Shown here: positions 37,119 to 46,808 of the stretch, in pieces
Position numbering within the stretch: the first letter of the stretch is position 1
Layout: each line of letters starts with the position of its first letter
Position numbers and translations under genes: made by a program
NCBI GenBank assembly: GCA_016864895.1
Contig: CP046107.1
Location: 1,185,741-1,249,740, forward strand
Origin: Neisseriaceae bacterium
GTDB taxonomy: Bacteria; Pseudomonadota; Gammaproteobacteria; Burkholderiales; Neisseriaceae
Direction of reading: 5' to 3'
DNA: 64,000 bases
The notes under the pieces: generated by a model
What the model saw: only the letters and a program-made list of their open reading frames with translations
Told to the model about the DNA's origin: nothing
The model's database searches: none

Positions 37119-37667
37119 ATGAAAGCTTTACTAGACTTTTTAGTTTTAATTTTATTTTTTGGAATCTACTACATTACAAAAGATATTTTTATGGCTACTG
37201 CTGTAGCCATTGTTGGTGGTGTTGTTCAGGTTATTATCTGTTGGATAAAATACAAGAAATTACATGGGATGCAAATGCTCAATTTGCTAATCATTTTGGT
37301 TTTTGGCGGGTTGACATTGATTTTACATGATGAGAACTGGATTAAATGGAAGCCAACTGTTTTATATTGGACTTTTGCAACTGTTTTATGTGGAGGATTG
37401 TTAGTAAAAAGAAACTTTTTACAGAGACTTTTTGGTCAAGAAATACAGTTACCTACTTTGATTTGGAATCGATTAACCTCTGCTTGGATATTATTTTTTA
37501 TTTTTTTGGGGATATTAAACTTATGGGTTGCTTTTACTTTTGATATAGATCAATGGGTTACATTTAAAGTATTTGGAGCCACAGGATTGATTGTAATGTT
37601 TATAATATTACAGGGCATATACTTATATCAATATTTCCCCAAAGATGAAGTAAATGGGCGAAAATAA
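37119..37667 (+). CDS. yciB: Intracellular septation protein YciB (IspZ)
   Basis: 182-residue inner membrane protein with about five helices. MKALLDFLVLILFFGIYY at the N-terminus and NRLTSAWILFFIFLGILNLW, then FKVFGATGLIVMFIILQG, are the YciB signatures. It is involved in cell-envelope integrity and division. It is first in the yciB-bolA-ppiC run (2 bp before bolA), the usual order in Neisseriaceae. Confidence 0.93.
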   Translation: MKALLDFLVLILFFGIYYITKDIFMATAVAIVGGVVQVIICWIKYKKLHGMQMLNLLIILVFGGLTLILHDENWIKWKPTVLYWTFATVLCGGLLVKRNFLQRLFGQEIQLPTLIWNRLTSAWILFFIFLGILNLWVAFTFDIDQWVTFKVFGATGLIVMFIILQGIYLYQYFPKDEVNGRK

Positions 37668-37669
37668 TT

Positions 37670-37945
37670 ATGACAGAACAGGATGTTAGAGAAATATTAT
37701 CTGATATTGATCTATTTTATTGGGAACTAATTGACAACTCCTTGTATCATAGGGGGCATACGGGAAACGTGAATAATGGTGCTCATTATCAATTAATTTT
37801 GGTGTCAGATGATTTTCAAAATTTAGATAAGGTACAAAGACATCGTTTGATATATCAAAAGTTTGCCAGTGCACTAAAAACACAGATTCATGCTCTTGGT
37901 TTAAAATTAATGACAATAAAAGAGTGGCGTGACTATCATAATTAA
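37670..37945 (+). CDS. BolA-family protein
   Basis: 91 residues. The core VNNGAHYQLILVSDDFQNL, then RHRLIYQKFASALKTQIHALGLKLMT, is the BolA fold with the class II KH-like topology; BolA proteins partner monothiol glutaredoxins in iron-sulfur and stress biology. Which BolA subtype it is cannot be decided. Two base pairs separate it from yciB and 25 bp from the isomerase downstream. Confidence 0.88.
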   Translation: MTEQDVREILSDIDLFYWELIDNSLYHRGHTGNVNNGAHYQLILVSDDFQNLDKVQRHRLIYQKFASALKTQIHALGLKLMTIKEWRDYHN

Positions 37946-37970
37946 AATAAAGTTAGGAGAAGCTTGAACT

Positions 37971-38840
37971 ATGGGAAATACGATGGATAAAAAGTGGTTA
38001 GTTCTTACGTTAGTAGCATGTGCCAGTGTCGGATTTACTAAGACTGTTGCAACAGTTGGCGGTACTAATATTGATAGTTCAGAAGTAGATGTTGAAGTTA
38101 AGTTGATTATGAAAAATTCTGGTGGGAAAATTAAGGATAATAAAGCACTAAGAGATGACGTATTACAAAAATTAATTTCTAGAGAAATCATTATCAAAGA
38201 GAGTGCAAGGCTGAAATTGGATCAAAGTAAGGCATACATTGATGCAGTAAAGGAGGTAGAAGCACAAGCCAAGAGAAAAGGTATTACTAATAGTGCTAAA
38301 TATGAGAAAGATTTTGAATCGTACAAAAAGGTTTTACTTGCTGATATTTATGCTTCAGATTTCATGAAAAAGAATCAAGTAACAGATAAAGAAGTCAAAG
38401 CTAATTATGATAAAATGGCAGATTTTTATAAAGGAAGTCAAGAAGTAAAAATAGGGGAGATTTTAACTAAGGATTTATCTACTGCTCAAAAAGCCATATC
38501 TGAGTTAAGTAGGGGCGTCTCTTTTTCAACTGTTGCCAAGCAATATAATACTATTGACTCTAATATGAAGCACAAAGATTATTATATTAATCTGAAAGAT
38601 ATGCAAGCAGCATTGCCAGATTACTATATGGTTGTTTACAATCTAAAAAAAGGTGAATTTACTAAAAAACCTTTGAAAAGCGGTAGTAACTATTTAGTAG
38701 TTGGTGTTATTGATAAGAGGACAGCAACAATGCCTGGTTTTAATAGTGTTAAGGATTCGATTAAGACCCTTATGGTTCAAAGTAAGCTTCAAAAAGAATC
38801 TGAGCGGTTGAATAAATTTTATAAAGTAAAGATCTACTAA
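37971..38840 (+). CDS. Peptidyl-prolyl isomerase, parvulin (SurA/PpiC) type, exported
   Basis: 289 residues. Signal peptide (hydrophobic core ending about VGFTKTVA), a SurA-like N-terminal helical region (LRDDVLQKLISREIIIKESARL), then a parvulin-like middle (VKIGEILTKDLSTAQKAISELSRGVSFSTVAKQY) and a helical C-terminus. Likely a periplasmic folding chaperone for outer-membrane proteins. It is shorter than SurA and has one PPIase-like domain. Alternative ATG at 37983 would drop four residues. A strong terminator follows 14 bp after the stop. Confidence 0.85.
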   Translation: MGNTMDKKWLVLTLVACASVGFTKTVATVGGTNIDSSEVDVEVKLIMKNSGGKIKDNKALRDDVLQKLISREIIIKESARLKLDQSKAYIDAVKEVEAQAKRKGITNSAKYEKDFESYKKVLLADIYASDFMKKNQVTDKEVKANYDKMADFYKGSQEVKIGEILTKDLSTAQKAISELSRGVSFSTVAKQYNTIDSNMKHKDYYINLKDMQAALPDYYMVVYNLKKGEFTKKPLKSGSNYLVVGVIDKRTATMPGFNSVKDSIKTLMVQSKLQKESERLNKFYKVKIY

Positions 38841-38853
38841 GGTGACCAACAAG

Positions 38854-38890
38854 AGAGAGCGACTGATGTTTATCAGTCGCTCTCTTTTTA
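38854..38890 (+). terminator. Rho-independent terminator after the parvulin gene
   Basis: Perfect 14-bp stem (AGAGAGCGACTGAT / ATCAGTCGCTCTCT), 4-base loop GTTT, then TTTTTA. Ends the gap or yciB-bolA-parvulin transcript. Confidence 0.95.
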
Positions 38891-39056
38891 TATGATGGAT
38901 TCTAGATTGGGGGAAAAGACAATCAGTGAATACTTTAGGCTATGTAGAAACAAGTATGAATGATAACTCGCTTTTAGAAACATCAATGAAGACATGGGTT
39001 TAAAAAAATAGGGAGAAGGTTATCTTTCTCCTTAAAATGATTTATTGCTCTTAATC

Positions 39057-39500
39057 TTATGTAGACATATCGAAATATTTTATTGGGTATTTGTTTTGTT
39101 GATAGTGCTTATACAGCTCACGAGCAATGTTTAGTTCCATTTCATTAACTCCAAAAAGGAAAATAATTTTTTCAAAAAAATGACTATTATTTATTGATAA
39201 GGTTAAATCAACTAGAATATGAGCGTCATTACTGTCATGAGTTCGATCTAAGGATGAAGTGATTAATATAGGAGTATCAAATGGTTGCTGGTAATCTCCA
39301 GCTAAAATTTCATTAGCTAAAAAACTATCAGGAAAGATGGACCAAAGTTCATGAGATAACTCTTCTTGTAATTCGAGGTTGTCTTCAGTAAGAATAATAA
39401 CCCGATGGTCAGTTGTTTCCAAAATTTTTTGTAACAACTGACAAAGGGTAACTAGTTTATTTTTAGTTTTAATATAAAAATAAATTTCGGGGATCATCAA
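39057..39500 (-). CDS. holC: DNA polymerase III chi subunit
   Basis: 147-residue accessory subunit of the clamp-loader complex that contacts SSB. EIYFYIKTKNKLVTLCQLLQ at the N-terminus, ELWSIFPDSFLANEIL (the W-x-F-PxxFLPH-like segment, here LANEIL), and PILITSSLDR match the HolC layout. The ATG overlaps the end of pepA by 4 bp (ATGA), the standard pepA-holC arrangement. Confidence 0.88.
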   Translation of the reverse strand: MMIPEIYFYIKTKNKLVTLCQLLQKILETTDHRVIILTEDNLELQEELSHELWSIFPDSFLANEILAGDYQQPFDTPILITSSLDRTHDSNDAHILVDLTLSINNSHFFEKIIFLFGVNEMELNIARELYKHYQQNKYPIKYFDMST

Positions 39501-40939
39501 ATTGTATGTTTTAAAAAGTTTATTAATAGGTTGATTGGTCTACCTGTTGCCCCTTTCTGAGGAGCTGTTTTCCAAGCAGTACCAGCAATATCGATATGTG
39601 CCCAGGAATATTTTGCATCAATGAAACGAGATAAAAAAGCTGCGGCAGTAATCGTGCCAGCATAACCACTAGCTCCAATATTGGCTAAGTCCGCAAAATT
39701 ACTTTTTAATTCTTGTTGGTGTTCTTCCCATAAAGGTAATTGCCAGGTTTTATCTCCGGTATTTTGGGCAGCAACTAATAAATTGTCTATCAAGGTTTGA
39801 TCGCTACCCATTATACCATTTGTATTTTGACCTAAGGCAACCAGGCAGGCACCTGTTAACGTTGCCACATCAATGACAGCCTGAGGTTTAAATTTTTCTG
39901 CATAGGTTAGAGCGTCACATAAGATTAGGCGACCTTCTGCATCAGTATTCAAAATTTCAATAGATAACCCTTTTAGGCTTTGTACGATATCTCCAGGTTT
40001 CATAGCCCTATCTGAGGGCAGGTTCTCACAAGTTGGAACTAAGGCAACCAGATTAACAGGTAGTTTTAATTCGATTGCAGCAAAGAATGTTAATAGTACA
40101 CTCGCAGCACCACACATGTCATATTTCATTTCATCCATATTTTTTGAAGGTTTTAAGGAAATACCACCACTATCAAAGGTGATACCCTTCCCAACTAGCA
40201 CAATAGGGTTAGTGCCATTTTCATCCTTTCCATGGTACTCTAATTCAATAAAATAGGGTTCTTCTATGCTTCCTTTAGCAACTGATAGGAATGAGTGCAT
40301 GCCTAACTGCTTGATGCTTTCTTTATTATGAATTCGACATGTAACATTTAGATCTTGAGCCTTTTTTTTAGCAAAGTTGGCTAGATATGAGGGGGTACAA
40401 ATATTGCTTGGTAAATTACCTAAGTCCTTTGCTAGGGCTATATTATTATTGACAATGATGGCATCAGATAAAGTTTTTCTGTAAATATCTTCATTCTCAA
40501 CCACAAAAAATATTTCTTTTTCTGTGTTTGGATCTTCACTTTTTTGTTTTAATGATTTAAATTCATAACTAAAATCGGAGTAGGTTCGAATAATAAAGTC
40601 GATACTATTCTGGATGATTTTTTGACTTAATCCTAAAAAATGTATAAAAACAAATGAATTATCTTGACCTTTTATCCATTCAAAGCAAGGTTTAAATACA
40701 TTTTCGGAGTCAAAACTTTTTTGGTAGTTGTCCAGCATTAAGAATGCTAAATGACAATGATTATTGTATGTGTTAAAAAAATAATCCGGGGCATCATTTT
40801 TTTTTTGCAACAATGGTTCGAAATCAGCTAAATTGAACGGTTCAAGTGATCTTGGTTTAACTGGAGATTGTATAAAGAATAAATGACCACAGGAAGAATT
40901 ATTGGGGATCTTATGGATGTTGGTTAGGTTAAATTTCAT
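39497..40939 (-). CDS. pepA: Leucyl aminopeptidase (PepA, M17)
   Basis: 480-residue cytoplasmic dizinc aminopeptidase. Metal and active-site motifs: VGKGITFDSGGISLKPSKNMDEMKYDM and the M17 signature NTDAEGRLILCDAL, then TGACLVALG and a C-terminal WAHIDIAGTAW. The N-terminal regulatory domain is present. Divergent from lptF (93 bp), as in many proteobacteria where lptF and pepA are divergently arranged. Confidence 0.96.
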   Translation of the reverse strand: MKFNLTNIHKIPNNSSCGHLFFIQSPVKPRSLEPFNLADFEPLLQKKNDAPDYFFNTYNNHCHLAFLMLDNYQKSFDSENVFKPCFEWIKGQDNSFVFIHFLGLSQKIIQNSIDFIIRTYSDFSYEFKSLKQKSEDPNTEKEIFFVVENEDIYRKTLSDAIIVNNNIALAKDLGNLPSNICTPSYLANFAKKKAQDLNVTCRIHNKESIKQLGMHSFLSVAKGSIEEPYFIELEYHGKDENGTNPIVLVGKGITFDSGGISLKPSKNMDEMKYDMCGAASVLLTFFAAIELKLPVNLVALVPTCENLPSDRAMKPGDIVQSLKGLSIEILNTDAEGRLILCDALTYAEKFKPQAVIDVATLTGACLVALGQNTNGIMGSDQTLIDNLLVAAQNTGDKTWQLPLWEEHQQELKSNFADLANIGASGYAGTITAAAFLSRFIDAKYSWAHIDIAGTAWKTAPQKGATGRPINLLINFLKHTI

Positions 40940-40977
40940 AATCTATCTTCTCTAAAATATTTAAATGATTCGGATAA

Positions 40978-41007
40978 TGAACAATGATAACATAAATCCA
41001 GTATAAT
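40978..41007 (+). promoter_or_regulatory. Probable promoter of lptFG
   Basis: ATGACA at 40978-40983 (one mismatch to TTGACA) and a perfect TATAAT at 41002-41007, spacer 18 bp; start codon 26 bp further. It lies in the short gap between divergent pepA and lptF. Confidence 0.5.
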
Positions 41008-41032
41008 ATTATTTTAAAAAGTATTTAAAACG

Positions 41033-42148
41033 ATGATTTATCAAAGACAGGTGATCAAAGAATTAAGTATTAATTCTGTTGGTATATTTTCTATTTTGCT
41101 TATTATTTTACTCTTTATCCAGTTCGTTAATTTATTGGGTCAAGTGGCAAGAGGGTTGATAAGTGTTGATTTATTTGCCACTGTTATGAGTGTATCTACC
41201 ATTGCATTATTACCTTTGCTGTTGTGTGTTACTTGTTATATTAGTGTTTTAAATGTATTGACAGGATATTGGCACAATAGTGAAATGATAGTTTGGCTAT
41301 CAAGTGGGGTTTCTTTAAAGAAATGGATTATTCCTATTTCTTTATTTAGTTTACCTTTTGTGTTAGTTCTACTATTCTTGACCTTGTATCTAGTACCTTT
41401 TATCAATGACAAAAGTTTTCAGTATTCCGAATATCTTAGGAAGCAGCCTAGTCTAGATTTCATAGAACAGGGGGTTTTTATGCCAGTACCCAACGGGGTC
41501 ATTTTTGTAGAAGAATTTGATCCTAAGACTAATGATTTTCAGTCATTTTTTAGTCATATAGCAGATCCTAATTCTGGGAAATTTGAGATTACATTAGCGA
41601 AAAGGGGCTCTATTGATTTGGATAGTGGTGATGTTAAAATTACTTTACGTGATGCAAATCGTTATTTAGGGTATCCAAACCGTGTAGATTTTAGTATCTT
41701 TACTGTGCCTAAGGTAGAGTACTTTATGCAATCAAACGAATCAGAGGTAAAAGATATTGATTTGTTGACACATAAGGATTGGTTGCCTAGTAAGATGCTT
41801 TTGAGTAGTAAAGACCCTATATTAGAAAGTACGCTGATGTGGCGTTTATCAATCCCAATCATGGCTATTATATTGGCTTTATTTGCCATTCCTCTTGCTT
41901 ATAACAATCCAAGAGTCAATAGAAATTACAATATTATTATTGCCGTTGTCGTATTTTTTATATATCAAAATGCCTTAATTTTAATGAGAAATTTGATTGC
42001 TAAAGAAATCATTGGGTTCTGGCCTGGATTATTTACTGTTCATAGTATTATGTTGTTTGTCACCTGGATCTTTCTTCAATATAGACTGGCACCTAAGGCT
42101 GGATTTCTTAGTTTTTTAAGAACATTTTTTAGAAAAGAGGTTGTTTAA
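41033..42148 (+). CDS. lptF: LPS export ABC transporter permease LptF
   Basis: 371-residue inner membrane component of the LptB2FGC lipopolysaccharide extractor. Begins MIYQRQVIKELSINSVGIFS, has transmembrane helices at both ends flanking a beta-jellyroll periplasmic domain (LAKRGSIDLDSGDVKITLRD), and LWRLSIPIMAIILALFAIPL before the last helices, as in the YjgP/YjgQ family. Directly followed by lptG with no gap (stop TAA, then GTG). Confidence 0.93.
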   Translation: MIYQRQVIKELSINSVGIFSILLIILLFIQFVNLLGQVARGLISVDLFATVMSVSTIALLPLLLCVTCYISVLNVLTGYWHNSEMIVWLSSGVSLKKWIIPISLFSLPFVLVLLFLTLYLVPFINDKSFQYSEYLRKQPSLDFIEQGVFMPVPNGVIFVEEFDPKTNDFQSFFSHIADPNSGKFEITLAKRGSIDLDSGDVKITLRDANRYLGYPNRVDFSIFTVPKVEYFMQSNESEVKDIDLLTHKDWLPSKMLLSSKDPILESTLMWRLSIPIMAIILALFAIPLAYNNPRVNRNYNIIIAVVVFFIYQNALILMRNLIAKEIIGFWPGLFTVHSIMLFVTWIFLQYRLAPKAGFLSFLRTFFRKEVV

Positions 42149-43237
42149 GTGAATAAGCTTTCTAGATATCTTTTTTCTAATTTATTTCAAGCTGTTTTGT
42201 CTTCTTTATTGGTTTTGGTTGTTTTATATGGGTTATTTGATACTTTGTTTAAAGGTGGAGATTTTATTAAAGAATCAAAATATTTTTTCATGACCTTACA
42301 GTACATGTTTATTCGAATACCTGTTTATGTTTATCAAATAGCACCTATTGCAGTTTTGATTGGGGCGATTATTGCACTAACTAGATTGGTTAGGAATAAT
42401 GAATATGTAGTGATACTCACTAGTGGGGTTTCTCTTTTCAAAGTTGTTCGGATTTTATTAGGGTTTTCAGTGATAGCTGGTATGTTATTGGCATTATTGG
42501 GGGAGTATTTGGTGCCCCCTTCTGAGGAGATAACAGACCATATCATAGCAAGATCTAAAGTCGCAAACGTCAATATGCTTGGTAAATATAATGTGTGGTT
42601 AAAGTTAGATAACGAGATAATTGAATTATGGGAGGTATTACCTGACTATACGTTTAAAAATATTTTACGTTACCAACTAATCGATAACAAAAAATTAGGC
42701 TATATTAAATTTTCTAAAATGGGGGAATATGAAGGTTCCAATACATGGAGATTAAAAGATGTTTCCACAGTCACTTTTCAAGATCGAGAGATTAGTAGCA
42801 CTATTTCTAATGATGAGATTTGGAAGCCTAATTTTAATTTGGACTTATTAAATATATTGGTCAACAAGCCGAAAAATATGTCTGTACAAAATCTTCAGCA
42901 ATATATAAATTATCTTAATAAAAACCATCAGAAAACAATTGATTATGAAGTGGAAATGTGGAAAAAAATTTTTTACCCTTCTTCTCTGTTAGTTATGGTT
43001 CTCATAGCTCTGATTTTTACCCCTATTATGGGGCGTCATAGAAATGTTGGATTAAAAATTATATTGAGTCTATTAGTGGGATTTATTTACTTTTTTAGTA
43101 TAAGATTTTTAGGTTTTTTTACTCAAATTAGCAATATTAATCCTATTTGGTTTGCAGCCTTGCCAACTCTTATATTTGTGGGAGTTCTAATTACCGTTTT
43201 ATATTGCCAGGATAGGGGATACATGACTAGAACATGA
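42149..43237 (+). CDS. lptG: LPS export ABC transporter permease LptG
   Basis: 362-residue partner of LptF. Start is GTG at 42149, immediately after the lptF stop, giving MNKLSRYLFSNLFQAVL. Membrane helices frame a periplasmic jellyroll; the cytoplasmic loop VILTSGVSLFKVVRIL contacts LptB, and the C-terminus holds FYPSSLLVMVLIALIFTPIMG. Length matches the family. About 850 bp without a gene follow. Confidence 0.93.
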   Translation: MNKLSRYLFSNLFQAVLSSLLVLVVLYGLFDTLFKGGDFIKESKYFFMTLQYMFIRIPVYVYQIAPIAVLIGAIIALTRLVRNNEYVVILTSGVSLFKVVRILLGFSVIAGMLLALLGEYLVPPSEEITDHIIARSKVANVNMLGKYNVWLKLDNEIIELWEVLPDYTFKNILRYQLIDNKKLGYIKFSKMGEYEGSNTWRLKDVSTVTFQDREISSTISNDEIWKPNFNLDLLNILVNKPKNMSVQNLQQYINYLNKNHQKTIDYEVEMWKKIFYPSSLLVMVLIALIFTPIMGRHRNVGLKIILSLLVGFIYFFSIRFLGFFTQISNINPIWFAALPTLIFVGVLITVLYCQDRGYMTRT

Positions 43238-44093
43238 TATAAAGAGATGATTGAAGTGTTAGTGGTACAACCATTTTTTTTAATACAGCTGTAGGAATGA
43301 TATTTTTAATGATTTGTCAGATGAAGTGAAGTGGCCAAATGCTGATTGGCTTGTTTGACATGAATACATGTTCTTGATGTGAGAAAATAATTTATAGGTT
43401 AAAAATAGAGAAGAGTTTAAAAAAGGACATTTGTAGAATTGGTAGGTAATTAATAAGGTATCAGGTTTAACTATTTTCCAGGTATTTTTTATTTGACTGT
43501 CATGAGGAACACTCGTATTGGATGAAGGAGAGATTGTATTCAGCTAAGACAATGATTACTCTTTGATAATCTTCGGGTACTAGTGGTTTTCATTTGTCCA
43601 ATAGATCAAGCACATTGGGAATATTCTTATTTAAGAATTAAGAGCAAAGGATATATGTATTGGTGTCTGTACAAGGATGAGTACATAAGAATGGCAAGTA
43701 ATCGTTTATTGTACTGTTAGTCTTCTTTTGACTGTTAAAAATGTCTTTTCTTAATTTATTCTCTATAGATAGAGAGAATTTTGGATTGCTAATGATTTTG
43801 TTTGACTGTTCTTAGCTTTTTCCAGAATTTTCTTTGAGTTTTACTACTTGATTTTTGATAGTATCTTTTATATCACTAACCTTGTCTTTAATTGTTCTCT
43901 AATTGAATTATCTTTTTTTTTAGAGTATGAGTGTCCAGCTAATTTAGTAAACAGATATAGTGATTTTAATGAATAATTTAATCCTATTTTGTTAATGAGT
44001 TATAGTAGTAGCCTAGAATTGATAAGGGTTGTTAACTTAGAGAAAAATTTAGAGTACAATCAAGCATTATGAGTTATTTTCAGTGTGTTATCT
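43238..44093. other. Intergenic region, probable gene debris
   Basis: About 850 bp with no intact gene. On the minus strand 43898-43812 gives a protein-like stretch (KDKVSDIKDTIKNQVVKL) of coiled, charged type, continuing after a stop codon with more open frame; it may be the tail of a lost YtxH-like or phasin-like protein. The region 43450-43700 carries nothing recognisable. Confidence 0.45.
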
Positions 44094-45311
44094 ATGGACT
44101 ACTTTCCGAAATCAGATAAGTTACAAGATGTTTGCTATGAAATAAGAGGGCCTGTACACAAAGAGGCGTGTCGTTTAGAGGAAGAAGGTAATAAAATTCT
44201 GAAACTAAATATAGGAAATCCCGCACCTTTCGGATTCGATGCACCTGAAGAGATATTGATGGATATTATTAACAATTTATCACAATCTCAGGGTTATTGT
44301 GATTCTAAAGGATTGTACTCGGCTAGAAAGGCAGTAGTGCAGTATTATCAAAACAAAGGCCTTCATTCTATTGATATTAATGATGTTTATATTGGAAATG
44401 GTGTTTCCGAACTAATTATGATGTGTATGCAAGGCTTGCTTAATAGTGGGGATGAGGTATTAATTCCTAGGCCTGATTATCCATTGTGGACTGCAGCAGT
44501 TAATTTGGCTGGGGGGAAGGCTGTATACTATTTATGTGATGAGGAAGCTAACTGGTATCCTGATATTGCAGATATAAAAAGTAAGATTACATCTAATACT
44601 AAAGCAATCGTTATTATTAATCCAAACAATCCAACGGGTGCTGTATATAGTAAAGAGGTGCTGTTAGAAGTTGTAGAAGTGGCGAGGAAGAGTGGTATTA
44701 TTATTTTTTCAGATGAAATTTATGAAAAAATTATTTACGATGGTGTGATTCATTATCATATAGCTGCTTTAGCACCTGACTTATTGACGATAACTATGAA
44801 TGGGCTATCTAAAGCATATAGATTGGCTGGTTTTAGACAGGGATGGATGGTTATTAATGGCCCCAAAAATCATGCTAGAGGTTATATCGAGGGCTTAGAC
44901 ACACTTTCCTCTATGCGTTTGTGTGCGAATGTTCCTATGCAAGTAGGTATTCAGACAGCACTTGGGGGTTATCAAAGTATTGATGAATTTGTGTTACCAG
45001 GTGGGAGATTATTGGAGCAAAGAAATATTGTCTATAATTTATTGAATGAAATACCGGGAATCAGTTGTGTGAAACAAATGGGTGCATTGTACTGTTTTCC
45101 TAAAATAGATATTAAAAAATTTAATATTACTGATGACGCAAAATTTGTATTAGATTTTTTACAACAGGAAAAAGTTTTAGTCGTACACGGGCGTGGATTT
45201 AATTGGGATAAACCGGATCATTTTAGGATAGTTACTTTGCCGTATGCATACCAGCTAGAGATAGCAATGAAAAAATTGGAACGATTTTTATCAGGTTACT
45301 CACAAAGTTAG
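44094..45311 (+). CDS. alaA: Alanine aminotransferase AlaA-type (class I aminotransferase)
   Basis: 405-residue PLP enzyme. VCYEIRGPVHKEACRLEEEG at the N-terminus, KLNIGNPAPFGFDAPEEI, PDYPLWTAAVNLAGGKAV, IINPNNPTGAVYSKE, SDEIYEKIIYD and PLP-Lys in MNGLSKAYRLAGFRQGW are the AlaA pattern; these enzymes exchange pyruvate and glutamate with alanine and 2-oxoglutarate. ATG at 44094 aligns with the E. coli start; the upstream GTG at 44085 adds three residues only. Confidence 0.92.
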   Translation: MDYFPKSDKLQDVCYEIRGPVHKEACRLEEEGNKILKLNIGNPAPFGFDAPEEILMDIINNLSQSQGYCDSKGLYSARKAVVQYYQNKGLHSIDINDVYIGNGVSELIMMCMQGLLNSGDEVLIPRPDYPLWTAAVNLAGGKAVYYLCDEEANWYPDIADIKSKITSNTKAIVIINPNNPTGAVYSKEVLLEVVEVARKSGIIIFSDEIYEKIIYDGVIHYHIAALAPDLLTITMNGLSKAYRLAGFRQGWMVINGPKNHARGYIEGLDTLSSMRLCANVPMQVGIQTALGGYQSIDEFVLPGGRLLEQRNIVYNLLNEIPGISCVKQMGALYCFPKIDIKKFNITDDAKFVLDFLQQEKVLVVHGRGFNWDKPDHFRIVTLPYAYQLEIAMKKLERFLSGYSQS

Positions 45312-45388
45312 CAAAATTATATTGATTTTAATAGAGAGATAAGTGATAATACGTGGCTTATTTATTTTTTAAGTTGTTGGAGATAGGA

Positions 45389-45664
45389 ATGAAGGACGGG
45401 ATTCATCCAGAGAATTATAGAGAAGTTCTGTTTTTTGATAGTGGTGCTAATAAAGGTTGGGTCATTCCATCTTGTACCCCTACTAATCAGACAATGAAAT
45501 GGGAAGATGGTCATGAATATCCAGTTTTTATGTTGGATACTTCGGCAGCTTCCCACCCTGTTTATACGGGTAAGCAGCGAGAATACAACAATGAAGGTCG
45601 TGCTAGTAAATTTAATCAACGCTATCAGTCTATGATGGGATCTTTGAGAAAGAAAGGTAGTTAA
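45389..45664 (+). CDS. rpmE2: 50S ribosomal protein L31, type B (zinc-free)
   Basis: 91 residues from ATG at 45389 ([19 protein letters not shown]), preceded by GGAGATAGG. The C-x2-C zinc ligands of the type A protein are absent, which makes it the type B form. [14 protein letters not shown] and the C-terminal [16 protein letters not shown] match L31B. The rpmJ gene follows with no gap. In many bacteria the B forms are induced by zinc limitation through Zur; I see no Zur box. Confidence 0.92.
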   Translation: MKDGIHPENYREVLFFDSGANKGWVIPSCTPTNQTMKWEDGHEYPVFMLDTSAASHPVYTGKQREYNNEGRASKFNQRYQSMMGSLRKKGS

Positions 45665-45790
45665 ATGCAAATAGTTTCATCTTTAAAATCAGCTAAGACA
45701 CGTCATCGTGATTGTCAGGTTGTACGCCGTCGTGGAAAGGTTTACGTGATTTGTAAGAGTAATCCTAAATTTAAAGCAAGACAAAGATAA
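45665..45790 (+). CDS. rpmJ: 50S ribosomal protein L36, type B
   Basis: 41-residue basic protein: [20 protein letters not shown], then [19 protein letters not shown]. It has the longer N-terminus and lacks the full zinc ligand set, so it is the zinc-free (YkgO-like) L36. The start ATG follows the rpmE2 stop codon directly, giving a two-gene ribosomal operon of the ykgM-ykgO type. Confidence 0.92.
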   Translation: MQIVSSLKSAKTRHRDCQVVRRRGKVYVICKSNPKFKARQR

Positions 45791-45873
45791 TCACCTAAAA
45801 AGATAATCAACTTGATTGTAGTGAAAACGTTCTTGCAGTTTGTTTTTATTCAATGAAAGAAGGGAAATAAGTT

Positions 45874-46194
45874 ATGCTTAATAAGCAAGGGAATGATTTT
45901 CAGCTTAGGAATTTTTTTTCATTTAATAAATTTATTACTCCTTCTGTTATAACTTTCATGTTTAATATTGGGGTGCTGGTTATCATACTTATGGGTATTT
46001 CGATGATTTATGAGGATCTCATGCGCAGTGATGGTTTTTTTGGGGTTTTGTCATCCTTGTGGGGGGGTACTTGGAGATTGGTGTTAAGTCTTTTATTTGT
46101 TAGGATAGCAACCGAATTTGTTATGGTTGTTTTTGATATTCGTCAAAACTTGCGGGAAATCAATAATAAAACCAATTATAATAAAACTAATTAA
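45874..46194 (+). CDS. DUF4282-like membrane protein
   Basis: 106 residues. Soluble start, a hydrophobic helix (about residues 22-44: SVITFMFNIGVLVIILMGI), a Gly/Trp-rich middle (SLWGGTWRLVLSLLFVRIATEFV) with a second helix, and a polar Asn-rich tail. This two-helix layout with FNI and RIxxEFxMVxFDIR is typical of DUF4282. Function unknown. A terminator follows after 26 bp; the upstream 80 bp could hold its own promoter. Confidence 0.75.
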   Translation: MLNKQGNDFQLRNFFSFNKFITPSVITFMFNIGVLVIILMGISMIYEDLMRSDGFFGVLSSLWGGTWRLVLSLLFVRIATEFVMVVFDIRQNLREINNKTNYNKTN

Positions 46195-46220
46195 TTAAGG
46201 AACAAATTGATAATATAGAA

Positions 46221-46252
46221 AATAGTGTGAATCTTATTCACACTATTTTTTT
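46221..46252 (+). terminator. Terminator between DUF4282 gene and infC
   Basis: Perfect 12-bp stem AATAGTGTGAAT / ATTCACACTATT, 3-base loop, then TTTTT. Lies between two convergent genes and can act for both. Confidence 0.92.
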
Positions 46253-46266
46253 GTCACTGTAAGGGG

Positions 46267-46791
46267 TCACTTTTTCTTTTGAGGTGCGATCATCATAACC
46301 ATTTGTCGACCTTCAAGTTTAGGATATTGTTCGACTGTAATTTCATTTTGTAAGTCATCTTTTACCCTATCCAGTAATTGTAAACCTAGTTGTTGGTGAG
46401 CCATTTCACGACCTCTAAAGCGGAGTGTTACTTTTACTTTATTGCCATCATTAATGAATCTTCTAATATTTCTTAATTTAACAATGTAATCACCTTCATC
46501 AGTACTAGGTCTAAATTTAATTTCTTTAATTTGAATTTGCTTTTGCTTTTTCTTGGCCTCATCCATTTTTTTAGCTTGTTCATATTTGAATTTACCAAAA
46601 TCTATAATCCTACATACAGGTGGTTTAGCCGTTGGAGATATTTCAACCAGATCTAAACCTGCGTCATATGCAGTATTGAGCGCACTTGAGATGGGCACAA
46701 TGCCTACTTGTTGTCCATTTTGATCAATTAAACGTACATTTGTTACTGTTATCTCATCGTTAATACGAGTTTTCTTTTCTTGAGCGATGAT
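46267..46791 (-). CDS. infC: Translation initiation factor IF-3 with non-AUG (ATC) start
   Basis: IF-3 keeps ribosomal subunits apart and discriminates against wrong start codons. From the ATC at 46791 (first of two ATC codons; AGGAG is 5 bp upstream) the protein has 174 residues: [20 protein letters not shown] at the start, then [20 protein letters not shown] and the C-terminal [20 protein letters not shown] and [12 protein letters not shown] frame starting at ATG 46698 would delete the N-terminal domain. A rare start codon fits the known autoregulation of infC by IF-3. It follows thrS by 17 bp; rpmI and rplT, the usual next genes, are not here. Confidence 0.9.
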   Translation of the reverse strand: MIAQEKKTRINDEITVTNVRLIDQNGQQVGIVPISSALNTAYDAGLDLVEISPTAKPPVCRIIDFGKFKYEQAKKMDEAKKKQKQIQIKEIKFRPSTDEGDYIVKLRNIRRFINDGNKVKVTLRFRGREMAHQQLGLQLLDRVKDDLQNEITVEQYPKLEGRQMVMMIAPQKKK

Positions 46792-46808
46792 AAAATCTCC
46801 TATAATAG

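Noticed and set aside
46698-46698. ATG start for infC giving 143 residues
   Set aside because: It removes the IF-3 N-terminal domain that is present and in frame upstream; the ATC start with AGGAG is better.
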